From assembly GCA_023053575.1 (NCBI GenBank), contig JAKZAP010000008.1, positions 4,234,715 to 4,298,714 of the forward strand: DNA of 64,000 nucleotides. Reading direction: 5' to 3'. Source of the stretch: Branchinecta lynchi. Lineage: Eukaryota; Arthropoda; Branchiopoda; Anostraca; Branchinectidae. The stretch's first letter is position 1; the number at the start of each line of letters is the position of its first letter. This document shows positions 15,201 to 23,609 of the stretch, one piece after another. A program made the position numbers and the translations under genes. Under the pieces are notes generated by a model. The model saw only the letters and a program-made list of their open reading frames with translations, did not search any database and was not told the DNA's origin.

Positions 15201-18200
15201 AATTTCGGCTTCCCCGTCCCTATAAAGCAAAAGTGGAGCGAAAAGTAGCAAAAAAAAAGGGCTGCCCGAGTGCGGGAGCGAACCAGGAACCTCTGATTTA
15301 TAAGTCCAACGCTCTACCAACTGAGCCACGAGTCCATGTATGAGAGAGCGAATGCGGGATTAGAAACAAAGTGGATAATCTAAACAAATTACATTGTTCG
15401 GATAATGGAACTTGTCAGGAATATTGGATGTATTAGGGAGCGTATGCGGGAGTATATATTGTTAAAAGATTGACGACCTGATTAACCTGGACATAGTCAA
15501 GAAACATAAATACTAGTTTGGGCACTTCCACGCAAGCTAGGACGATGAAACTTCGCAGGCATATCAGGGACCCGACCAGACTAAGTTGGAAATAGTCACT
15601 TGCCCGATCCGACCATCGTGGGGGAGGGGGCGGAATCCGGAAAATAGGGACATTCATCACTTTCGAACGGGTGATTGGATCTTAATGAAACTTGATATCT
15701 GGAAAGATCTCGTGTCTCAGATGTCTCATTTCGAGTCCGGACCGGATCCGATGAATCTTGGGGGTGGGTCTTGAGGGGAGTGGAGGGACGGGGAATCCGG
15801 AAAAATTTGGAAAAATTAAATATTTTCAGCTTACGAACGGGTCGTCGGATCTTAACGAAACTTGATATATGGAAGGACCTCATGTCTCAGACGCCGGTGA
15901 CATTGGGGCGAGTTGGAAGGGGAAACCGGAAATCTTGAAAAACGCTCAGAGTGGAGAGATCCGGATGAAACTTGGTAGAAAGAACAAGCACAAGTCCTAG
16001 ATACCTGACTGAAATAACCGGAACGGATCCGCTCACTTTGGGGGAGTTGGGGGGAGTCCTAATTTCTAGTGATCCCGCGAGTTCGATGCTTCCTGATGTG
16101 CTAGGACAATGAAAATTGGCAAGCATGCCAAGGACCCGACCAGATTAAATAGGAAATAGTCACTTCCCCGATCTGACCATCTGGGGGGGGGGGGGTGGAG
16201 GGACGGGGAAGCCGAAATTGAGGTATTTTTAACTTGCGAACGGTTGGTCGAATCTTGATGAAAGTTGATATTTAGCATGACCTCGTGTCTCAGACGTCCC
16301 ACTTTAAATCCGGACCGGATCCGATGTCACTGGGGGGGGGGAGCTGGTGGAGGGAACCAGAAATCTTGACAAACGCTTAGAGTGCAGCGATCGGGATGGA
16401 ACTTATTCGGCCACGGTAGGTGGAGATAGAGTGAGTACCGGAAATCGTGTAGCACGTCTAGGGATCAAACAAATGGATTTATTGGGATGAAAGTTTGAAC
16501 AGTCATGTGCATTTGCTGCAGACAATCGAGACGATGCCGGAACTGCTCAGAAATGAGTGAAACTAAATATCCTATTTCTATTTCCGAACCGCATTTTTGG
16601 ATGGCGGGTGTATTTTGTGAGGTTCTCATCTACTTTCTTGTACAGCCTACTCGTACAAGTGCCATATGAGCTCGTAGCTCTTGTTCTTCAAGTTTTTTCC
16701 TCTTTTCAGCAAGTCACTGAGCGAGGTTTTGAGGCTCATCATTGACAGCCCAGTTTCTCCAAAAGTCTTCCATCGCTAAGTTATCTCTTATTTTTACTTT
16801 AAAACTTTTATTTTAAACAAATTTCCCGGGTTCAGCCGGATTTCGAGCGATCTATACGTCCGGTGAGAAAATGGTTTTCATACGCGAATTCAGCATGTCT
16901 ACTTACCCGCAAATCGAAAATCTTATGAAATTTAAATAAAATTTATACTTTTAATAAATTCTCCGGTTTTGGCCGGATTCTCATATTTGGACTCAACAAG
17001 TTTCCTTGCTCCTATGAACCTCCACTCAACTTCATATCAAACTTTTACTTTTCATAGATTTTCCGATTTTCGTCGGATTCCGGATGAACTATTTGTCCGG
17101 CGAGAACATAAATTTCATATTCGAATGCAGCATGTCCCTTTACCCCTAATTCGACTATTTCATTAGCTTTTAAAAAATATGTTTTGTTCCCCTCAATTTC
17201 AAACCCCTCCCCCACACCTAAATATAGAGCTACATAGCCCATCTTCGAATTTGACCTGTACTTTGACCTAAAGAGTCCTCTTGCCAATTTTCATCAAAAT
17301 ACCTCAACCCCTTCGAGATTTATCGGGCTAACAGACGGACAGACGAACAACTTTTGCGATGTCATCACTTACGTTTTCGGATCCCAAAACAAAACTATAA
17401 TTTTTCAATGATTCATAACAGGAAAAAATCTAAGAAAAGTGAATGTGATTAAGATGAGGAGAAAAATAAGTGTGTTATATGCACCGTAGGCTATAGAAAC
17501 AAAAATTAAAAGAGGACAGTGTAATAGTGACGATGATAAGATACAGCGGTCATGATAAGTTTTATTTCAAGAGAAAAAAACAAAAATAGATTTTAAGACC
17601 GTTGGCTTCACCAAGGATAAACGTCGGACCAGGGACCCATACATTTCCTGTAATGTTTCCTTCCAGGGGGCCAGTCATTTCCTATGCTTCTATGTTGCCC
17701 GAGCCTCAGCTAGTTTCCAAAAATTCCTCTTGGGTCGAATCGGCGTTCTTGCTCAGATAGGCCAATTCATTTTGGGTGGGATTGAGGTAAAGGATAATAC
17801 GTGGCAAAAAAAAACAACAAGCCAACCATCATCCTTCACGGGACAAGCAAGACCCGTTGGATCTTAATCGCTCAGAAACGCAAATGAAGCTACCGCCACA
17901 AATGATAGAAAATAGTTTAGAAGTGCAGGGAGCAGCCCAAGTAAATATCCTATAAAGTAAATAGCCTATATACAATATAGCTTCAGTCTCCAGAGATGGG
18001 CGAATCCGATCATGAAAGGATTCGAATCCAAATCCAGGGCTAGGTACGAATCCGATTCCGATTCCGAATCTCTTGTCTCTACTTCCATAAATGAGGCACC
18101 AAATAAAAACTGAAATACTCACTCATAATGTCCATCGCAGTTCGTCATAGCGACTGAGCTTTGGTCGCTCGTTAACCCTTTGAAATTACACAAATGGGGC

Positions 18201-18533
18201 TCATCGTCTGCCATCTCTTTGTAATCAATAGAACTCTCAATAGGCATGACACTGCCCTCAATTACATGTTCCTCGTAGCGAAGGGTGAAGTTAATATTCA
18301 AACCATTTGGCGTCGTGGCCACCTGAGCGGAATAGACGAGCCATTGACTGGCATCCGTGTCACAGAAGCCTAAAAACAACGAAAAATCGAGACAAATATT
18401 TTGCATGGATCCGCTAATTACCCAGACAGAATAAATATTAAAAACGAAAGAAAAGAGCGGCCTGACCTTCGCTTGCTATTAGTACCAAAACAAGAAGATG
18501 ACAGAAAACTGTCAGTGTCATTGTCGATGTCAT
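48..18533 (-). CDS. ADAM-like metalloprotease gene B, 5' part (4 exons, continues past left edge)
   Basis: Inferred gene model joining exons 18467-18533, 18123-18369, 2949-3192 and 48-205 on the minus strand, giving about 238 residues. The order is signal peptide, short prodomain with two conserved cysteines, furin site RQRR near residue 134, then the start of a reprolysin (M12B) catalytic domain. The phases are 1, 2 and 0 at the three internal junctions and agree on both sides of each. ADAM proteins are secreted or membrane-anchored zinc proteases that shed ectodomains. The zinc site HExxHxxGxxH, disintegrin and later domains must lie beyond position 1, so catalytic competence cannot be judged. 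Intron 2 is about 14.9 kb and full of transposons. The gene starts about 9.5 kb downstream of the stop codon of another ADAM-like gene on the same strand. Family assignment is firm; the subfamily is not determined, and an ADAMTS-type protein remains possible. Confidence 0.82.
1220..1537. mobile_element. Harbinger-like MITE, 318 bp
   Basis: Terminal inverted repeats begin AGCTGCGTTCGATTT and extend imperfectly for about 45 bp (the right end is the reverse complement of the left). Both ends are flanked by TAA (1217-1219 and 1538-1540). A three-base TAA duplication and the small size without coding capacity fit a PIF/Harbinger-type non-autonomous element. The inner sequence is rich in TCCTGTC motifs. 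Confidence 0.7.
2220..2395 (+). pseudogene. LINE reverse-transcriptase C-terminal fragment
   Basis: Reading across a frameshift, the stretch gives an RIENVQKRALR-like segment followed by INGEGKVPY. The same motif follows the reverse transcriptase of the decayed LINE near 39690-39750. It is a short relic of the same family with no intact frame. Confidence 0.6.
2949..3192 (-). CDS. Gene B exon 3: furin site and start of reprolysin domain
   Basis: The acceptor is TACTTTTAG| and the donor is AATATG|GTATGT. The encoded segment contains NQRQRREV, a furin-type cleavage site, followed by HHVETVLVVDDLLFVKY and then CHTIVNIVNM. This is the canonical start of the ADAM/reprolysin catalytic domain (pattern: vE-hydrophobic-VvD, later a helix with ivN-x-v). 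The first base completes the glutamate codon split at the end of exon 2. No cysteine is present between the prodomain exon and the furin site, so the usual cysteine switch is not visible in this model. Potential N-glycosylation sequons (NTT, NVT, NRS, NKS) occur along the exon. Confidence 0.86.
3315..3836. mobile_element. MITE with GGGATCGAC termini, 522 bp, 8-bp TSD
   Basis: Inverted termini of about 28 bp start with GGGATCGACTAATAACGGGA on the left and its near reverse complement on the right. Both sides are flanked by AGAAATCA (3307-3314 and 3837-3844), a perfect 8-bp target duplication. The interior has repeated AGGAAC/GTTCCT motifs and no coding frame. Eight-base duplications point to a hAT-like or Mutator-like transposase acting in trans. 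Related copies lie at 31694-33065 and about 34364-34764. Confidence 0.82.
3845..4249. other. No recognised feature
   Basis: Part of gene B intron 2 (3193-18122). No coding frame, repeat family or RNA gene seen here. Confidence 0.5.
4250..4715 (+). mobile_element. GGGATCCC-family element, 5'-truncated copy
   Basis: Carries the family hallmarks: the CTGTCTGTTCGTCCG track, the AACTCTCGAAGGGAATGA block, ATGGGCTCTGTAGCC, and at least two internal monomers with CATGCTGAACACGATGG and CGGAATCCGGCC. The terminal GGGATCCC is missing at the left. It is followed by a short patch of AACAATTG-type palindromic repeats (4720-4830). Confidence 0.65.
4831..5643. other. Unassigned sequence
   Basis: A clean open frame exists on the minus strand at 4977-5222 with an acceptor-like TTTTAG upstream, but its product resembles nothing I recognise. 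A short direct repeat (TATGGGTTTGCGGCAGAGAAATGG type) occurs near 5400-5440. No gene is claimed. Confidence 0.35.
5644..6135 (+). pseudogene. LINE ORF2 C-terminus with (ATT)n tail
   Basis: The frame 5644-6036 encodes 130 residues containing CERC, then CPLCGGEDEDIGHFLSRC, a CCHC-type zinc knuckle found at the C-terminus of several non-LTR retrotransposon ORF2 proteins. It stops at TAG and is followed by about 80 bp of UTR, then TATTATTATTATTATT. The ATT tail matches that of the larger LINE at 42.4-46.2 kb, suggesting a related 3' end. The copy is strongly 5' truncated, as is usual for target-primed reverse transcription. Confidence 0.7.
6136..6890. repeat. Diverged direct repeats
   Basis: Contains repeated phrases such as CTTCAGCGATGAG, GGTGTACCCATTATTTG and CGAGGGGCTAGAAA near 6265-6400 and again near 6745-6880, a direct repeat about 480 bp apart. 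No coding potential seen. Confidence 0.5.
6893..8790. repeat. Palindrome-rich tandem array
   Basis: Variable tandem units (about 180-330 bp) each start with GGTAGTAGGGAAGTTGAATTTT and contain short self-complementary blocks such as GTTTTCGATCGAAAAC and AACAACTGTTTACGATCG. Unit starts are near 6895, 7227, 7405, 7622 and 7890. After a CT-rich spacer, 8355-8790 consists almost only of the short blocks (unit about 30 bp). A small outlier lies at 4720-4830. No protein coding. The region should fold into many hairpins in single strands. Confidence 0.75.
8330..8357. repeat. (CT)n microsatellite after AATAAA
   Basis: AAATAAACCTAT is followed by TCTCTCTCTCTCTC. It looks like the 3' end of a retroposed sequence (8220-8357) inside the palindromic array, but no upstream coding part is recognised. 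Confidence 0.45.
8812..9113 (+). mobile_element. GGGATCCC-family element, 3' fragment
   Basis: Contains the terminal monomer (CTGAATTCGTTTTTTAGC, GGACAAGTAGTTCCGGAATT) and the typical end ATTTTTGGGATCCCATCGAA followed by ACCTTTGGTCTTG. The 5' part is missing. Confidence 0.65.
9590..11440. repeat. C-tract-rich tandem modules
   Basis: Modules of about 405-417 bp (seen best at 10500, 10915 and 11305) share CGGATCCGGTCCGGATTTTA, GTCTGAGACACGAGGTCTTT and AAATACCAAGTTTCAT, separated by runs of up to 12 C. The same family, inverted, forms the spacer and inner ends of the large inverted repeat at 14.1-17.3 kb, and traces occur near 59.9-60.2 and 62.3-62.6 kb. There is no coding frame beyond chance. 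Homopolymer lengths may be assembly sensitive. Confidence 0.65.
11441..12100. other. Non-coding, short hairpins
   Basis: Includes the hairpin ATGGCACTTGGCCGAAAGGC near 11452 whose loop-flanking arms read GGCACTTG/CAAGTGCC. A similar GGCACTTGAG hairpin lies next to the gag relic at 13997-14030. Otherwise nothing recognised. Confidence 0.4.
12245..13990 (-). pseudogene. Ty3/gypsy-type gag and protease relic (SCAN-like capsid)
   Basis: Minus-strand frames, broken by several frameshifts and at least one stop, encode an N-terminal coiled coil, then a capsid segment with WVIRIGRPYLTGKARAAYAS and RYNITEEGIRLKFRACRK and KIVREQFLNSC. This has the shape of the SCAN-like gag of animal Ty3/gypsy retrotransposons. 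Downstream in another frame lies a retropepsin-like VLLDSSSDVSLFS (a glycine expected after D-S is replaced by serine), then KNLSDDVVLGTTIFREL, the usual end of this protease domain. A 29-bp tandem duplication (about 13245-13302) shifts the gag frame. No reverse transcriptase or integrase follows, so the copy is truncated. It ends in an A-rich run near 12100-12120. It lies in intron 2 of gene B, in the sense orientation of that gene. Confidence 0.72.
14073..15221 (+). repeat. Left arm of a 1.15 kb near-perfect inverted repeat
   Basis: The arm repeats, in reverse complement and with only scattered differences, at 16199-17343. For example, the 80-residue frame at 14129-14371 (+) reappears at 17045-17287 (-) with one amino-acid difference, and the 62-residue frame at 14671-14859 (-) is identical at 16557-16745 (+). 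The arm itself is a mosaic: a GGGATCCC-family segment (14086-14640), a short block with TACGAGCTCATATGGCAC, and C-tract modules. The spacer is 977 bp. Confidence 0.88.
15222..16198. repeat. Spacer of the inverted repeat
   Basis: Holds a tRNA-like sequence near its left end and C-tract-family modules (inverted relative to 9.6-11.4 kb) over 15480-16198. No coding sequence recognised. Confidence 0.6.
15261..15335 (-). ncRNA. tRNA-like sequence (tRNA pseudogene or SINE head)
   Basis: Read on the minus strand it begins GGACTCGTGGCTCAGTTGGT, an A box (TGGCTCAGTTGG) with a proper D stem GCTC/GAGC, followed by an anticodon loop CTTATAA (anticodon TAT, isoleucine type) and a B box GGTTCGCTCCC. The D arm and T loop look like tRNA. 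However, the acceptor stem pairs at only three of seven positions, the T stem at two or three of five, and the anticodon stem has mismatches. It is therefore probably a decayed tRNA or the promoter head of a SINE, not a working tRNA. Confidence 0.5.
16199..17343 (-). repeat. Right arm of the 1.15 kb inverted repeat
   Basis: Reverse complement of 14073-15221. This arm continues beyond the repeat into the true GGGATCCC-family 5' end (17344-17385), whereas the left arm is replaced by GTCTGTCGGTCTG repeats. This suggests the right arm is the source and the left arm an inverted duplicate. Confidence 0.85.
17391..18122. other. Gene B intron 2, first part
   Basis: Follows the GTGAGT donor of exon 2 on the minus strand. 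A short run of diverged ATTCGAATCC-type direct repeats lies at 18000-18065. Nothing else recognised. Confidence 0.5.
18123..18369 (-). CDS. Gene B exon 2: ADAM prodomain
   Basis: The acceptor is TTGTTTTTAG| at 18370 and the donor is GA|GTGAGT at 18122. It encodes 81 full codons. The segment around DEPHLCNFKG followed by SSVAMTNCDGHY matches the conserved ADAM prodomain pattern in which a Cys-x-Tyr/Phe-x-Gly motif is followed about 16 residues later by a Cys-x-Gly motif. Before this lies a beta-rich stretch (WLVYSAQV, NINFTLRYEEHV) as in other prodomains. The prodomain is short: only about 110 residues separate the signal peptide from the furin site, whereas vertebrate ADAMs typically have about 170-190. 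Either an exon is missing from this model or the domain is genuinely compact. Confidence 0.8.
18467..18533 (-). CDS. Gene B exon 1: start codon and signal peptide
   Basis: ATG at 18533 opens a 22-residue segment starting MTSTMT, followed by a hydrophobic core (VFCHLLVLVLIA) and ending in ASE. This is a standard secretory signal peptide. A second ATG at 18521 would also keep the core. The exon ends in GAAG|GTCAGG, a weak but acceptable donor, with one base of a split glycine codon. The next exon supplies the other two bases. The intron is only 97 bp. The exon is too short to be conspicuous by itself; it is supported by position, phase and the hydrophobic core. Confidence 0.72.
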
Positions 18534-18701
18534 TTTCTTTCTACTACTGACCATATTCAAGATCTCAAGCGGAAATCGACTCAAAACTTTCAAACCTCAA
18601 ATTTGATAAGTAATGGTTAGACAATCCCGAGAAGTTGGAAGTGCGTCAGTGTTACAAGTCCTAGAGGCACTTTAAAGTTTAACTAAACAATGAACTCGTT
18701 T

Positions 18702-19605
18702 GGGATCCCAAAACGTAACTGGCGGTATACCTATGACATCACAAAAGTTGTCCGTCTGTCCGTCCGTCCGTCTATCCGTCTGTGCGCACTGTAACTCTCG
18801 AAGGGAATGAGATATTTTGATGAAAATTGGTGTGAGGATTCTTTGGGTCCAGAGTAAGGTCGAGTTTGTAGATGGGCTCTGTAGCCCTACATTTAGGGGT
18901 GGGGTTTGAATTAAGGGGAAAATGAAATGTTTTTAAACAGATAATGTGATAGTCGATTATGGGGTGAAAAAACATGCTGAACACTATGATGAAAACCAAT
19001 TTGTCATCAGACAAGTAGTTCGCCCAGAATCAGGCCAAAACCGGAAAGTTTGTTGAAAGTAAAAGTTTTATTTGAAGTTGATTAGATATTCGACATAGGG
19101 GTAAGACAACATGCTGAACACGATGGTGAAAACCATTGTTTAATCGGACAAATATTTATCCCGGAATGCGGCCAAAGCCGGAAAGTTAGTTAAAAACAAA
19201 AGTTTTATTGGAAGTTGATTAGATGTTCGGGGTAAGAAGACATGCTGAACACTTATGTGAAAAGTATTTTCTACCCGGACAACTTCTTCGCCCGGAATCA
19301 GGCCAAAACCAGAAAATTTGTTAAAAGGAAAATTTTTATTTGAAGTTAATTAGATGACAGATTTTATATGACAATGTTTTTTTTTTACCGGGACATATAG
19401 TTTGTTCGGAATCCGGTTCAAACCGGATTTTCTTTATAAATTAAACTTTTACTTGAAGTTGATTAGGTGTTCTTTCTACGGATAAGGAGGTACGCTGAAT
19501 TCGTCTCTGAACTCTTTTTTTTTTTTTAGAAAGTATGGTAGTTCTTCCGCAATTGTCTGGATCAAATATTAGATTTTTGGGACCCCATCGAAACTTTTAG
19601 TCTTG
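18702..19605 (+). mobile_element. GGGATCCC-family element, nearly complete
   Basis: Starts GGGATCCCAAAACGTAACTG, then CCGTCTGTCCGTCCG track, AACTCTCGAAGGGAATGAGA, then about four monomers of roughly 130 bp (TAAAAGTTTTATTTGAAGTT, CATGCTGAACACGATGG, CGGAATCCGGCC), then TTTTTGGGACCCCATCGAAA and CTTG. It lies 168 bp upstream of the gene B start codon region and immediately precedes another copy in the same orientation. Confidence 0.8.
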
Positions 19606-19668
19606 TTATATCTGAATTCAAATACAACGAATCATTTTTATTCTTTTTAGGTTTTATTTTTTGTTTTT

Positions 19669-20723
19669 GGGATCCGAAAACGTAAGTGGCGGGATCCCTA
19701 TGACATGGCAAAAGTTGTCCGTCCCTCCGTCCGCCCGTTCGTCTGTTCGCACTATAGCTCTCCAAGGGAATGAGATATTTTGATGAAACTTGGTGAGAGG
19801 AATTTTTAGTTTAAGAGTAAGGTCGAGTTCGTAAATGGGCCTGTAGCCTTACTTTTAGGGGTGGGGTGGGGGTGGGGGGTTGAAATTCAGGGACAAATGA
19901 AATATTTTAAAAAAGATTATGTGGTAGTTGATTATGGGGTAAGAAGACACGCTGAACACGATGGTGAAAACCATTTTGTCATCGGACATGTAGTTCGCCT
20001 GGAATCCGGAAAATTTGTTATAAGTACAATTTTTATTTTAAGTTGATTAGATGTTCGATTCAGGGTAAGAAGACATGCTGAACACCATGGTGAAAATGAT
20101 TTTTTTCTAGACAAGTAGTTAGCCCGGAATCCGGCCAAAGCCGGAAAGTCTGTTAAAAGTGAAAGTTTTATTTGAAGTTGATTAGATGTTCGATTTAGGG
20201 TAAGAAGACATGCTGAACACGATGGTGGAAACCATTTTTTTTCCGGACAAGTAGTTAGCCCGGAGTCCGGCCAAAACCGGAAAGTTTGTTAAAAGTAAAA
20301 GTTGTATTTGAAGTTGATTAGATGTTGGATTTAGGGGTAAGAAGACACGCTGAATACGTATGTGAAAAGGATTTTCTATCCGGGCGTCAGTCAGGCCAGG
20401 CCCGGAGTCAGGCCAAAACCGGAAATTTTGTTAAAAGCACTTTTATTTGAAGTTGATGAGATGACAGATAGGGGTAAGAAAAATGCTGAACGACAATCTC
20501 GTTTCTACCGGGACATATAGTTCGTTAGGAATCCGTTAAAACCAGATTTTTTTTTATGAGTTAAAGTTTTACTTGAAGTTGATTAGATGTACTTTTTACC
20601 GAAAAAGTGATACGCTGAATTCGTTTCTGAACTTTTTTTTTTCCGGACAAGTATGGTAGTTCGTTCGCAATTGTCTGGATCAAATATTAGATTTTTGGAT
20701 TCCCATCGAAACCTTTGGCCTTG
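19669..20723 (+). mobile_element. GGGATCCC-family element, full-length copy
   Basis: 1055 bp, from TTTTTGGGATCCGAAAACGT to ATTCCCATCGAAACCTTTGG followed by CCTTG and TT. Five to six internal monomers start near 19939, 20068, 20202, 20337, 20467 and 20600. No open frame longer than about 70 codons, so it is non-autonomous. Confidence 0.82.
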
Positions 20724-22150
20724 TTCTATCTCGAGCTCTTATAGTAGTAACGTCCAGAATATGTGCTGCTTGCATGACAAGTAAAACTCATCCAGCCGCG
20801 GCGAATTTGAATATCAGCAAACGCGTAAATTTTAATGTCCGATCAAGGCGAGAGATGAAAACACCTGAGGAATGAAAGTAAAGTAAAATTTGAGCATAGA
20901 AGTACAGCGACGTAGAGGTACAACAAGACTGTAGGAATCCGTTCATTTGATAAAAATCGATTATTTAGAAACAGCAAAGTTCCGAAGTTTTCCACGGGCC
21001 TTCAAGACTATTTAAGTGAATAGACGACAGATAAATAGACTGTCGCATCTCACCTCTTTCATTTAAGCTTTAAAGGTTTCAGAATCCCTATTTTTTTTTC
21101 GTGGACGATTAGATTTATTATTTCACCTTAATAGGATAAATGTTCCTTTTCCATTTCATCTTGATTTAGTTTTTAAATTTAGGAACGTTAGAAATATTGT
21201 GCTGGAATATATTCGGAAAACTAAATGTTTGGATTTCGGATTATAATTTGATTTGATTTAAAAGTATGTGTTTTTTTGTGTTTGATAATGGAATTCACAG
21301 TGTGTATTTTTTAGTTTTTTTTCTTTTTTGATTAGTTGTTTGTACAAAACTATGTGATTTGTAGTTTATTTGAGATGTTTAGTTTTGTTTCATTGTCAGT
21401 TGTGAAATGCCGTAAGGCTAAATCACGTAATAAATTCATTCAAGCCCTCTGTTCTTTCATGACTTATTTTTCAAACAATATTTTGTCGTCGGTTCGCGAA
21501 ACAAATTCAATCCTCTCCGAATGGGCATAAGCAGAACAGCAACAAGTATGTAAAGTATGACCAATATTTACCTTAGAATCTCCTGAGTCTCTGTGTTCTC
21601 CATAGAGGCTCCCAGGTCATCCACCTTTTCTTCAGTGAACTGCTGCCAGGAAATCACCCAACCAGGTTCAGAGATACGTGGATGTTTGCAGGCGCATCAT
21701 GCTTTTTGATCGTCCCCGTCGACATGCGTTGAAGCAGCCAAATTCTGATGGTGTTTCAGTAGTCATTAAGTAACGTGAGCAGGCCCTAATTCGCTCCTAA
21801 GTGCGAATTCAGGGAATATGAAGGACGTGGCTAAGACCAACCGTCAGCAGTGCCCTGAGATTGGAGATATTGTCTCGTATTTTGATTAACTTTTATGTAC
21901 AAATGAGGCACAGGGAATTAGGCTATTCACTATCGGAAACGGTAATATTCTCAGAAAAAAAGCCCAAGTTAATCAAAATGCGGAAAAAACGTCAACCATG
22001 TCAACGACCCAATCGAGCAGCGAACATACAAGCCGTGTCCACAAGGATGTTCAGCTTTGTAGTTTTCACCTCTAGTAATTCCTAGAAAGTAACTCTAAAA
22101 ATAGGATACTGATAGTCGCTAGATATTTCATTATCTTGTTGCTGGTTCTT
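20724..22150. other. Intergenic sequence between the ADAM genes
   Basis: 20750-21100 resembles parts of 23430-24560 (shared phrases: GCTTGCATG, GAATTTGAAT, ATTTAAGTGAATA), so it is a dispersed repeat. The rest is A/T rich with no recognised gene. Confidence 0.45.
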
Positions 22151-22747
22151 TCTTTTTGGTAACTGCGGCAGCCCGTAGAAGAATCTTGTCAAAAAGCGTC
22201 GAAATATCGCTTAGAACTGCAACAAATCCCAGCAGAATTATTCGTTTGCCGCCATCAAATAAGATTTGCAGAAAGTTCTTGAGAAGAAGGAAGATTAGTC
22301 TGTTTGTAGCTAGTTTACCTGTTCTTGCATTTTTCCAGGTGTTCCCACAGTACATCCCTGGCCTCACAATCAACTTTCCCCTTTTCCCCTACCATATCTA
22401 TTTGCATGTCTTGGCGGGATTGCAATGTGTAGCTGGACCATGTAACAAATCGTCAAGTCAATAATTATGTTAGCATGGTAATGAGCAAATTATATTCTTT
22501 GGACAGTGCAAGATCGAGAACCAGTAAACAATCAAACAAAATTTTCTTTGTTTCCCTGACTTCATATTTCCTTTTCAGGACTTGTGGTGTGTGGCTTTTC
22601 GACCTTTGTGTGCCCTTTTGAAACTGATAAACGTGTTCGACCTTTGAGGCTATAGGTGATGACGCAGAGAACCGCATGAAAGAAGCGAGTGAACTTTCGA
22701 GAAGTGCCAGAGTAAGAAAACAAGATCCCTCAAGCTGACTGCGAATC

Positions 22748-22905
22748 ATATTTGACGGTTCAAAACGGATAAGTCAGCTACCTTTTATTAGAGCTATATT
22801 TAATTTTTCCAGCTTGAGCCTGAAGAGGACCCTTGTCAAGAAGGGTTGAAATATAGATTTAATAAAACGTAGCTGACGGTTTGCATCGTCAAATACAAAA
22901 CAAGC
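22748..22905. repeat. Palindromic repeat with GGACCCTTG...AAGGG core
   Basis: Arms of about 50 bp (TTTGACGG, GTCAGCTAC, TTTTATTAGAGCTATATTT) face their reverse complement (GAAATATAG, AATAAAACGTAGCTGAC, CGTCAAATA). On the right inner side lies CCTGAAGAGGACCCTTGTCA followed by AGAAGGGTTGAAA. The same core recurs at about 23690 (-), 23810 (+), 27105 (+) and 50345 (-), and in degenerate form near 22180. Family unknown. Confidence 0.65.
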
Positions 22906-23138
22906 TGGTCAAAAGAATTATGACGATGCTAGGACTGAACGAAAGGGAGTGGCAAGAAAATGGAGAGAACGTGTAATTTAACCTACATGTACTTTGATTT
23001 GAAGAATGGTGGTAACTGGTAAATCATGAAAATTATGTAAAAAGGTATGTTATATATAATTGTGGACGATTTGCAGGACAAAAATTAATTCAAATCAATC
23101 GCTGACTGTCAGGGGCGTCCTGATACATTCCTGATAGG

Positions 23139-23158
23139 GGGGGGGGGGGGGGGGGGGG
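23139..23158. repeat. Poly(G) run
   Basis: About 20 consecutive G preceded by GATA and followed by TACTGC. The length is likely unstable and assembly sensitive. Confidence 0.8.
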
Positions 23159-23609
23159 TACTGCTTCAGAATTTTACCGGAATTTTTCGAACTTTTACCG
23201 GAATTTTCTCAGGTTTTACCGGAAATGTCTCCGTAATGACCATCTCTGCAGAAACTCTACAATAGCTTCTAGAGTGTTGCAACAGGGAACACTGTTGTGT
23301 TCTCATTTCTATTATGTGTTACAAATAACACAAAATAGGCTCGTTAAAGTTTTACTGAAAAGGCAGCTTATTTTTCATTCTGATACTTGAGTACTGAAAT
23401 ATTTGGAACACATCTGAGGGATTCTGTAGTTTTCGCAATAACGTTCAGAGTGTGGGCTGCTTGCATGTTAAACCAAAGTTCATCCTGACGAGGAGAATTT
23501 GAATTTACATAAAGGCCTGCCTTTGTCAGGGCCGAAGAAGCGACATCGGAGAAGTTAAGCCTGTAGAAAAGTAGGACAATTATTTTAAATATTCCTTCAG
23601 CCCAAGCTG

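Noticed and set aside
15261..15335. Functional tRNA-Ile (UAU)
   Set aside because: Acceptor, T and anticodon stems contain too many mismatches for a working tRNA.
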